Source: Whitmania pigra (taxonomy: Eukaryota; Annelida; Clitellata; Hirudinida; Haemopidae). From it: a stretch of DNA of 64,000 nucleotides. The stretch is taken from assembly GCA_021613335.1 (NCBI GenBank), contig JAJTWR010000143.1, positions 90,001 to 154,000 of the forward strand, given 5' to 3'. The notes below the pieces were generated by a model. The model worked only from the letters and a program-made list of their open reading frames with translations. It did no database searches and had not been told where the DNA came from. The position numbers and the translations under genes are program-made. Below, piece after piece: positions 37,080 through 61,442 of this stretch. The stretch's first letter is position 1; each line of letters begins with the position of its first letter.

Positions 37080-37817
37080 ATGCCGAGAACTGAGAAACCG
37101 TCTATCTCCGAGGATTGTATGAGAGACGTTCTCGTAGAAATGACGGACTCACTGTGTGCAAAACTGACCCTAATGAATGAAAAAATAATGCTTTCGGTCA
37201 CCGAAAAGCTTAACGAGTGTTTCAGCAAATCAATGGAGCTACTGACAAAGACTTTTCAGAACATGATGACACAGGTAACCAAATCAATGGCCGAGTGTTT
37301 TCAGAATGCACTCGCCCCAGTATTGCAGAGGCTGGATTCAATTGACAAAGAAACAGAGTTTAAAGAAAAGACGAGCGATGACAGAAATGAGGCAGTAAAG
37401 ATCGCCACAAAGACATTATTGGACTTTGAAAGAGAGAGGGAAGAGAAGAAGCGTAGAGCCAGCAATATCATTGTCTCAGGCCTACCCCCTCGACCAAATG
37501 TCAAGGACGCTGATCTGTTTGGAGATTTCTGCCAAAACAACCTGACTGTAAAGCCTCGAGTGATTGCAACCAGACGACTGGGCAAAGATAGCCAAAATCT
37601 CAATGCTAAGCTCTGTGTTACATTGGAGAATGTTGAGGCGGTTAAGGATGTGATTTCATCATCCAGACTCCTTCGCGCCTCACAAGACTCCGAAGTCAGG
37701 AGAGTATTTTTCAATCCTGATCTCACCCGTCTGCAGTCTGAAGAGGCGTACGCTCGCAGATTAGCCAAACGTTCTTCTAGAACTCAGAAGGATACTACAA
37801 CTCAGCCCTTTCCATAA
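37080..37817 (+). CDS. LINE ORF1 protein
   Basis: 245 residues starting MPRTEKPSISED. The first half is helical and probably coiled-coil (MNEKIMLSVTEKLNECF). The second half has KRRASNIIVSGLPP followed by RVIATRRLG, the layout of an RRM-like nucleic-acid-binding ORF1 protein. Likely role: RNA binding and particle formation for retrotransposition. The frame is open 57 bases upstream but the Met at 37080 fits best. ORF2 follows in a different frame, so ORF2 translation would need reinitiation or frameshifting. Confidence 0.75.
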   Translation: MPRTEKPSISEDCMRDVLVEMTDSLCAKLTLMNEKIMLSVTEKLNECFSKSMELLTKTFQNMMTQVTKSMAECFQNALAPVLQRLDSIDKETEFKEKTSDDRNEAVKIATKTLLDFEREREEKKRRASNIIVSGLPPRPNVKDADLFGDFCQNNLTVKPRVIATRRLGKDSQNLNAKLCVTLENVEAVKDVISSSRLLRASQDSEVRRVFFNPDLTRLQSEEAYARRLAKRSSRTQKDTTTQPFP

Positions 37818-37869
37818 GCTGATTTTAACTAATCTTAGAAGTTGCAACAATAAGTTCAATGAAGTATTT

Positions 37870-40605
37870 ATGTTTGTAAACGCAGAAGAACCTGATATTT
37901 TTTGTTGTACTGAAACATGGCTCAATACTGACCTCCCCAGCTCACTGTTTTGCCCACGCAATTACCAGGTGATACGTTGGGACAGAAATTCAAAGGGTGG
38001 TGGAGTTATGTTAATCATTAAGGACTATTTTTCTTATCGATCAATCGAGATACCAAAAGAGTTTTCCAACACAGAACTTGTTTGTATTGATCTCTCAGCA
38101 AACCATTCCACCTACAGACTCATAGTTTATTATCGTCCGGGAGGATTTGATTTAGAGGCTATGGATTATGCCAGTGAAAGTATCAAATGCTTATACCACC
38201 TCTGCTCAACTAAGCACACTATCTGTCTACTTGGCGATTTCAATCTCCCAGCCTTCGATTGGACCCACCACACAGCACCCAACAACAGCATCTACAGACT
38301 TTTTTTTGAATTCTTCAACAACTGTGGCCTCCATCAATTTGTAACATCTTCCACACGACATGATAACATCCTGGATCTTGTCTTTTCAAATGACTCTCAG
38401 TTTATATCAAACATTGAGGTGCAATGCCCCATCTCAACCAGTGACCACAATGTCATTGTTCTCAGACCTAACACTCTCAACTTACCCAAACACCGACAAT
38501 CATTACCATCATCTTATAACTTTAAGAAAGGAAACTACGCTATGATTAATGAATACCTCTCGAATATCGATTGGGGTGCAATCTTTCAGTTCTGTCCCGA
38601 CGTGAACTGCTGTTGGAACGAATTCAAGCAGCAAATTGACCTGGCTATCCACCTGTTTATACCAAAATTCTCACTTCTCGACAAAAAATGCAAAAACAGA
38701 TACCCTCACTTCATCAACAAACTGCTTAAGGAAAAATCCAAACTTTGGAGAACTTGGAGAAAAGACAACAGCAATGTCAACAAAAATATTTATTCCACGT
38801 TTGCTAAGAGTTGTGCTACAACAATAAAGACTTACCACCAATCTCAGGAACTTCAACTACTCAACAGCAAGAATATTGGCCAACTCTACAAGTACGCTAA
38901 CAAAAAAATGCACATGAGGTCTGGAATTTCAGAGATTGCTCTCTCTGATGGCACCCTGACACGAGAACCGGCGGTGATCGCCAACGCCTTCAACAACTAC
39001 TTCTCATCAGTCTTCACCATTAACGACGGGAACAAACCTGGAACTTCCTTAAAAACTGTTACTGTAATGCCGGACATTCAGTTCACACCATATATAGTCT
39101 ATTCGACGCTTCTTGGTCTCAAATCATCGTTGTCAGCCGGGCCGGATGGTATTCCAAACATATTCTTGAAAAAATGTGCATCTGCACTAGCTGTTCCACT
39201 ATCCCACCTTTTCGACGCATCCTACAAAGATCATAAATTGCCACAGGACCGGAAAGTCGCCCTGGTAACACCCATCCACAAGAAAGGTCCCACCACTTCT
39301 CCTGAAAACTACAGACCAATATCTATTACATCAACATGTTGCAGAGCTATGGAAAGAATCATCAATAAATCCCTAATGCAATACCTTTTGAACGATAAGT
39401 TTATTGACTGTAGCCAACATGGCTTTATTCCGGCTCGTTCAACCACCACAAATATCCTCGAATGCACTCAAAGATGGACAGACGCCATACAAGACAAGCA
39501 AAATTTAGACATCATCTACTTGGACTTCCGTAAGGCCTTTGACTCTGTCTCTCACATAAAACTAATGCTCAAAATATGCACATATGGTGTAAGTGACAAT
39601 ATGAAAGGATGGCTTGAGGATTTTCTATACTTGAGGTCACAGAAAGTGAGCATCAATGGATGTATCTCAGAAGAGGTTGCTGTCACTAGCAGAGTTCCTC
39701 AAGGGAGTGTTCTCGGGCCAACCTTATTTCTGCTATATATAAACGACCTACCCGAAATATTCAAAAGCTCCGACACCATTTGTAAGCTCTTTGCTGACGA
39801 TGTAAAACTTTACAACACTTCTTCTCTCCAGTCGCAACGATCTCTTGACAAAATAGTAGAATGGAGTGAGAAATGGCAATTACAGCTTGCTCCCGACAAA
39901 TGTCAGATACTCTCGCTGATTGGTTACAACAAAAATTTCAACCCATGTGAATTTTGGATCAATAACCACAGACTGTCGAGAGTTGGCACGATCCGAGATC
40001 TGGGAGTGCTTATTGATTCCTCCCCCAAATTCGTCCATCACATCGACAACATCACCAGGAAAGCAGCCATAATATCCAAATTGATTCTTGCATCTTTTTC
40101 CTCTAGAGACCCAGATATCCTTAAAAAAGCATTTTGTACTTACGTTAGACCAATATTGGAATACAGCTCTCCCGTTTGGAATCCTCATAAAAAACTACTC
40201 ATTGACAGAATAGAGAAAATTCAATAAAGGTACACAAAGGCCATTCCCACACTTGCCCATTATCCATATCTACAAAGACTAAAGACACTTAAACTACCAA
40301 CATTGGAAAAGCGTCGACTACTGGCCGATCTCACTCTCTGTTACAAGCTACAAAATGGCTTTATCCACAGCAACATTTCCACTACTCTTATTATATCAAC
40401 TTACACTAGGACCAGAGGCCATAACCACAAACTCAGGACAAGAAAATCCCGATGTGAAATATCCAAACACTTTTTCTCTAACCGCATTGTCCGATCCTGG
40501 AACTCCCTGCCAGCTCATATCGTCAATTCCTCAACAACAAACCGATTTAATTTTGAAATCTGTAAACTAAATCTTAATCCCTACCTCAGATTCCAAGAAC
40601 TTTGA
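37870..40605 (+). pseudogene. LINE ORF2 (endonuclease / reverse transcriptase) with one nonsense codon
   Basis: About 911 codons in one frame, interrupted only by TAA at 40225-40227 (IEKIQ, stop, RYTKAIPTL). N-terminal APE-type endonuclease: CTETWL, LLGDFNLPAFDW, STSDHNVI. Reverse transcriptase: YRPISITSTCCR, DFRKAFDSV, VPQGSVLGP and the catalytic FADDVKLY. C-terminal region: NRIVRSWNSLP. The frame is open upstream of the Met at 37870 and overlaps the end of ORF1. The single lesion suggests recent activity. Confidence 0.88.
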
Positions 40606-41466
40606 AAATTTATTACCTCCTATTAAACTTTTTCTCCTCGCTTTCGATTTCTCAAACTAGATCTGCCCGAGCGATGATGAACTTAGTTTTCGCGTTTAAG
40701 TTTATTTTTCGATCGTGTTAGAGGCTTCGGCCCTTTGTTCGTGTCTTTAAAAATAAAAAAAAATAAATAAATAAAATAAATCTAAAAATGCCTTTAAATT
40801 TATATAAATGGGTAGAAGCATTTCCATAATGCAAACTGGTAAAAAGTACATTTGTTTGCTAGAGATGTGGGAAGTGCATTTAATGTTTATGTTAAAATGG
40901 GCACAAATGTTCCATTGGTGAAAAGACATCGTGTTTCACAATTCATCACCCATCCCCATTATAAAGCTTTCAATTATGATGCTGCACTTATCAAACTAGA
41001 CACTCCAATATTTTTTACGAATAAAATTAGAAAAATCTGTCTACCTTATGAGTACATATCTCAGGCAAAGCTAAGGTCATTCCGGTACTGCGTTGTGACA
41101 GGATTAGGATTGCTCTATCGAGATGTGAAATAAAATTCTTGCATGACAAATTGAACATTTTGTAAATATATTCGTTGGGGCGCTATCATTTCTCTTGATA
41201 GTACATGTTCATAAATTTATATCTTTGTAATGCATAATTACAGGTTATGCTCCAAAACATCTAATGCAAATGAGAATGAACATAATGGTTTACAAAAAGT
41301 GTTTTGAGAATTTGAAGAACGTAACACAACATAACGAGTGGGTTTTGAGGAGATTCCTAAATACCATTACAAGATGCGCGGGATTTTTGAGCTGTTTATT
41401 AATTTTCAATCGTTTTGCAAACAAACTGCATTTCACTAGGATAGCGCCTGTAGAACACGGATCTTC

Positions 41467-41520
41467 GGTGACCCGCCATAACAGCCCGGTAACAAAACAG
41501 CCCTGTCAAAACATCCCCGT
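41467..41520. mobile_element. Foldback-like element fragment (FB-D), interrupted by the LTR element
   Basis: GGTGACCCGCCATAACAG followed by three motif units is the left end of the FB family. The LTR begins directly after it at 41521. Just beyond the 3' LTR (43352-43410) the sequence resembles the interior of FB-A (AATTTTGTGAGTTGAATAC, then ATTAACTGATAACTG), so the LTR element sits inside this FB copy. The right arm was not found. Confidence 0.7.
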
Positions 41521-43351
41521 TGTAAACTTAGATTTTTGGAAATTAACTAAGTTTATATTGCTAATATAATTAAATTTATACTTAATTATATTTGGCATCT
41601 TTTCCGGGCACGTGGGATCTATTTTTGCTACAGAAAAGCATTCTCGATAATCACCTGACAAACAACGAGAATCAAGACAACTTAGAAGCCCAAATAACCA
41701 TTTGCATCCTTAAGTACCTCAATTCCTTAAACGCTTAACTTCTATTATTCAGTTCCGTTAACTGAATACCTGCTCTAATAAACTTATTAGTTAACTTACT
41801 TATTTGCGGACCCCCCGGGTTATTTCATTGGTGTCAGGAGTGGGATCCCAAAAAGTAAGTCATGAGCAAGGTCTTAGAAGATTTAACTTTTGCTGGAATG
41901 AGACGTGAGCTTAAGTTGAGGCAAATGGATTCGAAAGGCTCCAGGGAAGAATTGCAGGATCGCCTGCTGTCGTGGATAGTAGACCAGGGTGAGGATCCAG
42001 AAGCTTATATGTTTGTTGATCCGGGTCTGAAATGGGCGATGGGAAATATAAATAAAATGATGCAAAGCTTTGAAGAAAAGATGGAAAAAGTAACTGAGGT
42101 TTTCTCCAACAAGGCCTCTACTAGCTACCAACCGGAGGAGACTCCATCAAGCACCATAAACATCATGCCAGCTGAGGCCTCAGCAGTTTACCCGATTGCC
42201 ACACTGGTTTCGGTTGAGAAGGAGACCGAGGAAATTGTAGATGGAAGATCTTTGGAAAGCGAAGTGTTTCTTCCATGGAGTGAGGAATCGGGAATGGAGC
42301 TGAGGGAAGAGCTGGGTGAGGAGAACGGTGCTGAGGAGACCTTTGCTGAGGTGAGTGAGGCCAGTTTGGTAGTTGACGGGGACAGTCCAATAGTGGAGCT
42401 CCCAATAAATGTTGAGAATGAGGACAAAGGTGAGCTGAGGGAAAGTTTCGCAAACTCCAGAGAAGTCGCGCCGGTGCCCGATGAGCCAATTCCGTGCACG
42501 ATTGCCTCGTTGGTATCGGTTGTGGAGAGAACCGAAGAAACAATTGAAGGGGGGACTTTGGGAGAGACCAGAGTGGAGCCTCCTCGAGTTGAGGAATCAG
42601 TGGAGGAACTGGGGTTGGGAGTTTCCGAATTCGATTCAGCTGTGGATGTTGTGAAGGTTGGAGCTGCGGATGTCATTGTAACTAAGGGTGGCGGTGAGGT
42701 ACTCGGCGGTCGTGAGTACGTGGTTGATAGGATTGGATCAATGTCTGAGGAGTTCATTTGTGGAGTTCTCAGTCAGGGCGGGCTTTCTGGCCTTCGGAAG
42801 TCGTCGGAGATTCGAGGCGAGCATTTAGTGCTGTTGGTTGTTTTGCTGATCTTTTTCAGCAAGCGTTTTAGTAGAGATACGAGAGGAGGAAGGGCTTGCA
42901 TTGAAACAATGGTGATGCATGGGCACCATGTTAGAGATTGTGTCCCGAGAGTAAAAATGAAGGTGGCACACATTCCCCAACTGGCGAAGTACCACGGGGA
43001 GCAGCAGTCTGTTCGGGACGAACAGATTTAAGGAGGGTGTAATGTTGTAAACTTAGATTTTTGGAAATTAACTAAGTTTATATTGCTAATATAATTAAAT
43101 TTATACTTAATTATATTTAGCATCTTTTCCGGGCACGTGGGATCTATTTTTGCTACAGAAAAGCATTCTCGATAATCACCTGACAAACAACGAGAATCAA
43201 GACAACTTAGAAGCCCAAATAACCATTTGCATCCTTAAGTACCTCAATTCCTTAAACGCTTAACTTCTATTATTCAGTTCCGTTAACTGAATACCTGCTC
43301 TAATAAACTTATTAGTTAACTTACTTATTTGCGGACCCCCGGGTTATTTCA
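41521..43351 (+). mobile_element. Short LTR retrotransposon encoding a SAP-domain protein
   Basis: 5' LTR 41521-41827 and 3' LTR 43046-43351 (about 306 bases) begin TGTAAACTTAG, end GGTTATTTCA, and differ at only two positions that I can see, so the insertion is young. A primer-binding site TGGTGTCAGGAGTGGGAT at 41829-41846 fits the Gypsy/mag-type pattern. A purine-rich tract (AAGGAGGG, 43030-43037) precedes the 3' LTR. There is no reverse transcriptase, integrase or protease; the internal region is one 389-codon frame. No matching TSD was found (CCCGT on the left, ATATT on the right). Confidence 0.88.
41862..43031 (+). CDS. SAP-domain protein of the LTR element
   Basis: 389 residues. Residues 5-40 (LTFAGMRRELKLRQ, then SREELQDRLLSW) match the SAP helix-extension-helix DNA-binding motif. 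A long acidic, Glu/Val-rich middle follows. Near the C-terminus a hydrophobic stretch (LVLLVVLLIFF, about residue 326-336) precedes a basic part with HGHHVRDCV, then VAHIPQLAKYHG. It could be a gag-like protein of a mostly deleted Gypsy-type element, or a captured sequence. The intact frame and near-identical LTRs suggest it was recently mobile in trans. Function unknown. Confidence 0.7.
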   Translation: MSKVLEDLTFAGMRRELKLRQMDSKGSREELQDRLLSWIVDQGEDPEAYMFVDPGLKWAMGNINKMMQSFEEKMEKVTEVFSNKASTSYQPEETPSSTINIMPAEASAVYPIATLVSVEKETEEIVDGRSLESEVFLPWSEESGMELREELGEENGAEETFAEVSEASLVVDGDSPIVELPINVENEDKGELRESFANSREVAPVPDEPIPCTIASLVSVVERTEETIEGGTLGETRVEPPRVEESVEELGLGVSEFDSAVDVVKVGAADVIVTKGGGEVLGGREYVVDRIGSMSEEFICGVLSQGGLSGLRKSSEIRGEHLVLLVVLLIFFSKRFSRDTRGGRACIETMVMHGHHVRDCVPRVKMKVAHIPQLAKYHGEQQSVRDEQI

Positions 43352-43419
43352 ATATTAAAAAAAATTTTGTGAGTTGAATACATTAACTGATAACTGATTT
43401 CTCTTGAGGATTACCCAAG

Positions 43420-43635
43420 CACGAGAGGACACAGTTTCAAACTTCGATATAGTAAATTTTTCAAAAAGATTTTTTAAATCAAAACAGATGTCAAATATTC
43501 CTTCTTTAATAGGATAGTAAAACCATGGAACGCACTGCCAAACGAAATAGTAAATTCGGATACGGTTTCTCGTTTTAATGCTCTGATAAGTGAAATCACT
43601 CTCGAAATAAGAACGTTTGTTATCATTGCAAAGTA
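43420..43635 (+). pseudogene. LINE ORF2 3' relic
   Basis: Translation with shifts gives RGHSFKLRYSKF, then NRIVKPWNALPNEIVNS, then FNALISEI, parallel to the C-terminus of the LINE at 37870-40605 (NRIVRSWNSLPAHIVNSS). Short relic of a related but different LINE. Confidence 0.7.
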
Positions 43636-44699
43636 GTGCTTTGAATAGGGATGAACTTACAAATGTAATCTTATGAGTTTAAATTGCATGAATCGCTTGA
43701 TAATTTTTGATTCCAAAAATGTCTGGAATCCTGAAGAGAGTAAATATCGATGGAAATATCTTAAGTAAGACACTATGCAAAACGAATCATTGCAAACATT
43801 TCGTAAATGTTATCAAATTCTTATCAAAATGATTATTAATTTTTGTTAATGTCTTATCTCTTATCTATTTAACATGACAACTGATTATGCGGCTACTAAC
43901 AATTTCTGCTTTTATTCGATTACATTTAATACAACATTCATGCGTTTTTATTGAAAAATGTTATTATACTTATATTGCCTATTTAGTTCTTAATTAAAAT
44001 GTCACTTATATCCAGAAAGAATATTAAAAATATTATAAAAAAAGTCATAACCGCAATATTATTTATTATGTTTTTCAGCAGCGGCAATAATCTTTATATG
44101 ACAGTTTAAATTAACTATAATATAAATTATACTATTTTTATTTGAAATTCTCAGTTACAGTCGCTTGAAAACCTTAACATAAATTCATTTTCAGTGATTA
44201 TAGATATTTTAATAATGAATTTAGTGAAGACTTTGGAATTATAGAATCATCATAATCAACAATTCTTGATAAGAATTAATTGTATTAAAAGTATTTCCTT
44301 ATCCCTACATATAATACAACCATCTTTGATTTTGCTTAAATTTTCAAAAATCGTTAATCGATAGGAGTAAATTAAAATAAAAAAAAACAAACTAAAAGTT
44401 TAGACTTTATGGTCAGCCGGTATCAGAAAAGTGGATCTTTCTTCGAAATCCAACACCTCGATTAATGAGAAACTGCACATACATTTATCACTTCAATATT
44501 TAAAATACAGTGCCAATTAAAACTATTAAATTGTGCTTAAGGTAACTTCGCAATAATATTATTATTGTTTTCCGAAAATTATAAAGAATACATATTCCAA
44601 ATTTCAGATGAGGTTGAGGCGGTCCACAGTATCAAATATAAAAAAAATTGCTGCCACAAAAGTAACAGATAAGAAATCAAATATTGGCAGATGACTTAT
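43636..44699. other. Spacer with FTP exon relic (43690-43770)
   Basis: Within 43690-43770, GCATGAATCGCTTGATAATT and AATCCTGAAGAGAGTAAATA resemble exon 3 of the family (YMNHF...NPEE). The rest is AT-rich and unassigned. Confidence 0.5.
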
Positions 44700-44869
44700 T
44701 AACAAATTAATAATATAAGTAACTGATTACCGATGTAGTGCGTTCACTTTTTTAAAGATTATTTACTGCTATAAAAAGACCAACATGTGGTTTAATAAAT
44801 AGATTTGTGTTGATCATCAAGTGCAGTTTAAAAATTTGTTATAAATTTAGAAAAAAAAAAGCAGTGCAC
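44700..44869 (+). promoter_or_regulatory. Conserved upstream block of gene G
   Basis: Contains AATAATATAAGTAACTGATT, AGTGCGTTCA, TTTAATAAATAGATTTG and GATCATCAAGTGCAGTTT in the same order as upstream of B and H. A TATAAAAAG box lies at about 44772. The last motif is about 45 bases before the ATG. Probable promoter and 5' UTR (inference from conservation). Confidence 0.5.
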
Positions 44870-58448
<13,579 letters not shown>

Positions 58449-59034
58449 ATTGTTCCATTCATCATCACAGTTAATTTACTTAAGGTTTAATAGTTCTAAA
58501 TTTTAATCTTAACTTAAATTGTTAAAATCTTTAATTTCTGACCATTAATCAAGAAATGCTTAAAATTGATAAATTTCGTAAAATAAACAAAACTTATTTT
58601 TAGTTGCAAATCATATATTCAATCGTCGTCATATACACCGTTATTTTAATGACCTCAAGCAACGGACTTTAATCAATTAAATATAAAAAATAAAGGACTT
58701 AATGCATCAATCATATACACAAGTCGGCACCCCGTCATAGCAGCCCGGCGACAAAATAGCCCCGACAAAACAGCCCCGCCAAAACAGCCCGGCGTCAAAA
58801 TAGCCCAAGACAAAATAGCCCCGTCAAAACAGCCCCGACAAAACAGCCCCGTCAATACAGCCCGATGATAAAATATCCCAGGACAAAATAGCCCCGTCAA
58901 AACAGCCCCGTCAAAACGGCCCCGTCCGTATAGTCCGGCGACAAAATAGCTCAAGACAAAATAGCCCCCGTCAAAACAGCCCCGTCAATATAGCGGTAGA
59001 AGTGGTTCTTTGTGGATTTGTTACATGTCCACAT

Positions 59035-59930
59035 GGGTGACCCGTCATAACAGCCCGGCGACAGAATAGCCCCGGCAAAACAGCCCCGCCAAAATAGCTC
59101 AAGACAAAACAGCCCCGACAAAACCGCCCCGACAGAACAGCCCCGTCGAAACAGCCCGGCGTCATAATAGCCCAGGACAAAACAACCCGGCGACAAAATA
59201 GCCCCATGATAACTCCATGTCAAAGTATTTTTTAAAAATGTTGTGAAACTGAATCAAAATTTAATTCGAAATTAGTGGATTGAATGCTTTGACCGTTTTG
59301 AGTATTGTTATTTGTTATTATTGTTCTGCAGAAGTTTAATCTGCATAGTCTTGCTTATTCAAATTTGTATCTGGCTTTCAAATTTGTGTTGACATTATCC
59401 TCATCACAAGTTGCTTGTGAGAGGTCGTTTTCAAAATTGAAATACGTTTTGAGCAGATTAAGAAATTTTCTGAACCAGTCAATTTTACGATCATTCATGC
59501 TGATGTCTTGTGAGAAAGACTCTTTTCCAAGAATCAATAAAAATGAAATCATTGATGTTTTAGCATCGATTAGTGAAACGATGAAAAAGCTGTTATAATA
59601 GTTAATAGTGAATAGAAATTTTAGACTCTAGTGTTTCTTATGTTTAAGTTGATCAAACTAGAAATAAAATTTAAATAAAAGTTAAATAAAATTTCCCGGA
59701 CCGGTTTTTTAAGCCAGTCCGACCCTGGTGACAGGGCTGTTTTGACGGGGCTATTTTGTCGGGGATATTTTGACGGGGCTATTTTGACGGGATTTTTCCG
59801 TCCTGGGCTATTTTGACGCCGGGCTGTTTCGATCGGGCTGTTTTGTCGGGGCTGTTTTGTCTTGAGCTATTTTGACGCCGGGCTATTTTGACGGGGCTAT
59901 TCTGTCGCCGGGCTGTTATGACGGGGTGCC
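59035..59930 (+). mobile_element. Foldback-like element, inner (FB-C2), carrying a hAT transposase fragment
   Basis: Inserted into FB-C1 with an exact 8-base TSD GTCCACAT (59027-59034, 59931-59938). Left arm 59035-59215 and right arm about 59735-59930 are minisatellite arrays in opposite orientation. The interior holds the hAT frame 59305-59598. FB-A shows the uninterrupted sequence at the matching site. Confidence 0.88.
59305..59598 (+). pseudogene. hAT transposase C-terminal fragment in FB-C2
   Basis: About 97 codons: FVLTLSSSQVACERSFSKLK, then YVLSRLRNFLNQSIL, then FMLMSCEKDSFPRINKNEII. This is the hAT dimerisation segment, cleanly open and cut at its N-terminus. The homologous stretch in FB-B is inverted and has decayed. 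Shows that this foldback-like family derives from, or captured, a hAT transposon. Confidence 0.82.
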
Positions 59931-60184
59931 GTCCACATGACGTGATGATAAGGTGGGGATAATTTATAATAAATACCTACTTGAAAAGTCCATGTAACGT
60001 AGACAGAATCCTTAGACAATAAATCTTCAAACCACTAATTTCGAATTAAATTTGGAACCAGTTATCGGTTAATGTATTCAACTCACAAAATTATTTTAAA
60101 TACATTGAGGGGGCTGTTTTGACGGGGTTGTTTTGTCGGGGCTATTTTGTCGCCGGGCTGTTATGACGGACACCACACAAGTCG

Positions 60185-61029
60185 AAAGAAATCATTAACG
60201 ACATTAAAATATCTGTTGGATAATACTAATTGTTTTATTAGTTCAAGGTAATCATAACTTTATCTTCATAGTAATTCAAAATATTCCATCACGACCATTT
60301 ATATGAATGCATGTATCTTTGATTAAAAAATGAGATGGTTATAAATATGACCTCTAGTTCTTTTCCCAATTCAAACATCTACCATTTTTGATATTATCAT
60401 CTAGTTTGAAGGTTAAAGGATTATTAATGATCAAAGGGGCGGGCAGAACAGTTGGTACGCCACTGTGTATGATACACATTAATGATACACCTAGTCAATA
60501 TTAATTTTTTTATTTTCTCAGTTTTAAAGAGATCAAAACTTTAGCAAACTCAACATAAGAACCCAAGTTAATATTGTTACAAAAATTATCAACAGTAATC
60601 AATGCACTTGCGCTTGGGAGTTTAATTTATCAAAATTAACGTAATCAAAAGTACATCATTCTTGCAAAGTTTGGCATCAACTTTCAAACGATAAAAATAA
60701 ATTTATTTTACGCATTTACAATCACGTTGCAGCAAGTACTTGAAGTCCTAAGGTAAAACGATTTCTGAAAGAACCTGCATAAACATTTAGTACTTCAACA
60801 TTTATAATATATTGCCAATTAAGAACTAAAACCTATAAATTCTACATAAAGAAACTTTGTAACCCTAACCCTCTAAAATTGATTTTCTTTGCAATATGCA
60901 ATTAATCCCAATAACTTATTATTTTTTTATTTACTTATAAGTTATAACATGTATTCAGAATATAAAGAACACATGCTTCAAATTTCAGATGAGGATGTCG
61001 TGGTCCACAGTGTGAGATATGTACATTGA
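60185..61029. other. Spacer before gene H
   Basis: AT-rich. Around 60725-60775 a short stretch (AAGGTAAAACGATTTCTGAAA) resembles the start of exon 2 and may be an exon relic. Nothing else recognised. Confidence 0.4.
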
Positions 61030-61200
61030 GTTAAAGAGTGCAAGTTAACCGAATGCGTTCCTGTAAGAGGCGAAACAATAGTCATTATGTGTCGAAACCC
61101 AGCCTGGACTGGAGGGATGAACCATATGGATAGTGGAACAACTAAGAAGTGCCTTCACATACTATCCGGATGCATGCAGCAATCTAAAAATCGGTTAAAT
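61030..61200 (+). mobile_element. Degraded SINE, relative of 20945-21150
   Basis: GCAAGTTAACCGAATGCGTT and TGTGTCGAAACCCAGCCTG match the A-box and B-box parts of the first SINE with indels. Confidence 0.6.
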
Positions 61201-61261
61201 ACAAATTCAAATTGGTTGTAACAAAATTAACAAATACGAAATCAAATGTCATTCGATAACT

Positions 61262-61442
61262 TATCAAATTAATAATATAAGCAACTGATAATCAAATAAG
61301 TGCATTCATATTTTGTGGATAAGTTAGGGCTGCAAATAGATCAAGCTACCTGTTTATTAAACAGATTTTGAGAGATCAACAGATCAAGTGCAGTTAAGAA
61401 TCCAAATAAATTTTTGTTTCAATTTTAGAAAGAACATTGGGC
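61262..61442 (+). promoter_or_regulatory. Conserved upstream block of gene H
   Basis: AATAATATAAGCAACTGATA, AAGTGCATTCATA, TTATTAAACAGATTTTG and GATCAAGTGCAGTTAAGAATC are in the same order as upstream of B and G. The interval to the start codon is also similar. Confidence 0.45.

Larger units (their letters stand above)
36941..40780 (+). mobile_element. Near-full-length non-LTR retrotransposon (CR1/Jockey-like)
   Basis: Contains a 5' leader, ORF1 (37080-37817), ORF2 (37870-40605, one internal stop) and an A/T-rich tail of AAATA-like repeats around 40748-40780. Inserted in the first intron of pseudogene F in the sense orientation. The 5' boundary is approximate; I found no clear target-site duplication. 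Base composition is less AT-rich than the surroundings. Confidence 0.85.
36709..41400 (+). pseudogene. Protease-only pseudogene F, split by a LINE and missing its catalytic-Ser exon
   Basis: Exons: 36709-36883 ([29 protein letters not shown]), 40863-41122 (YDAALIKL, ICLPYE, YCVVTGLG) and 41245-41384 (LMQMRMNIM to RCAG). The lectin, LDLa and SRCR exons are missing upstream, replaced by LINE and Tc1 debris. The first intron holds a near-complete LINE. The third exon stops matching just after RCAG; the GDSGGPL and tail exons are absent, replaced by a foldback fragment and an LTR element. No product with protease activity is possible. Confidence 0.85.
58727..60176. mobile_element. Foldback-like element, outer (FB-C1)
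   Basis: Left arm 58727-58993, right arm about 60108-60176, with an interior homologous in reverse orientation to that of FB-A, split by FB-C2. Flanking duplication ACAAGTCG at 58719-58726 and 60177-60184 (two further bases also match). No coding sequence of its own. Confidence 0.82.

Noticed and set aside
42163..42757. Minus-strand open frames opposite the SAP-domain gene
   Set aside because: Shadow frames of a Glu/Val-rich sense frame; the sense strand has the SAP motif and the LTR context.
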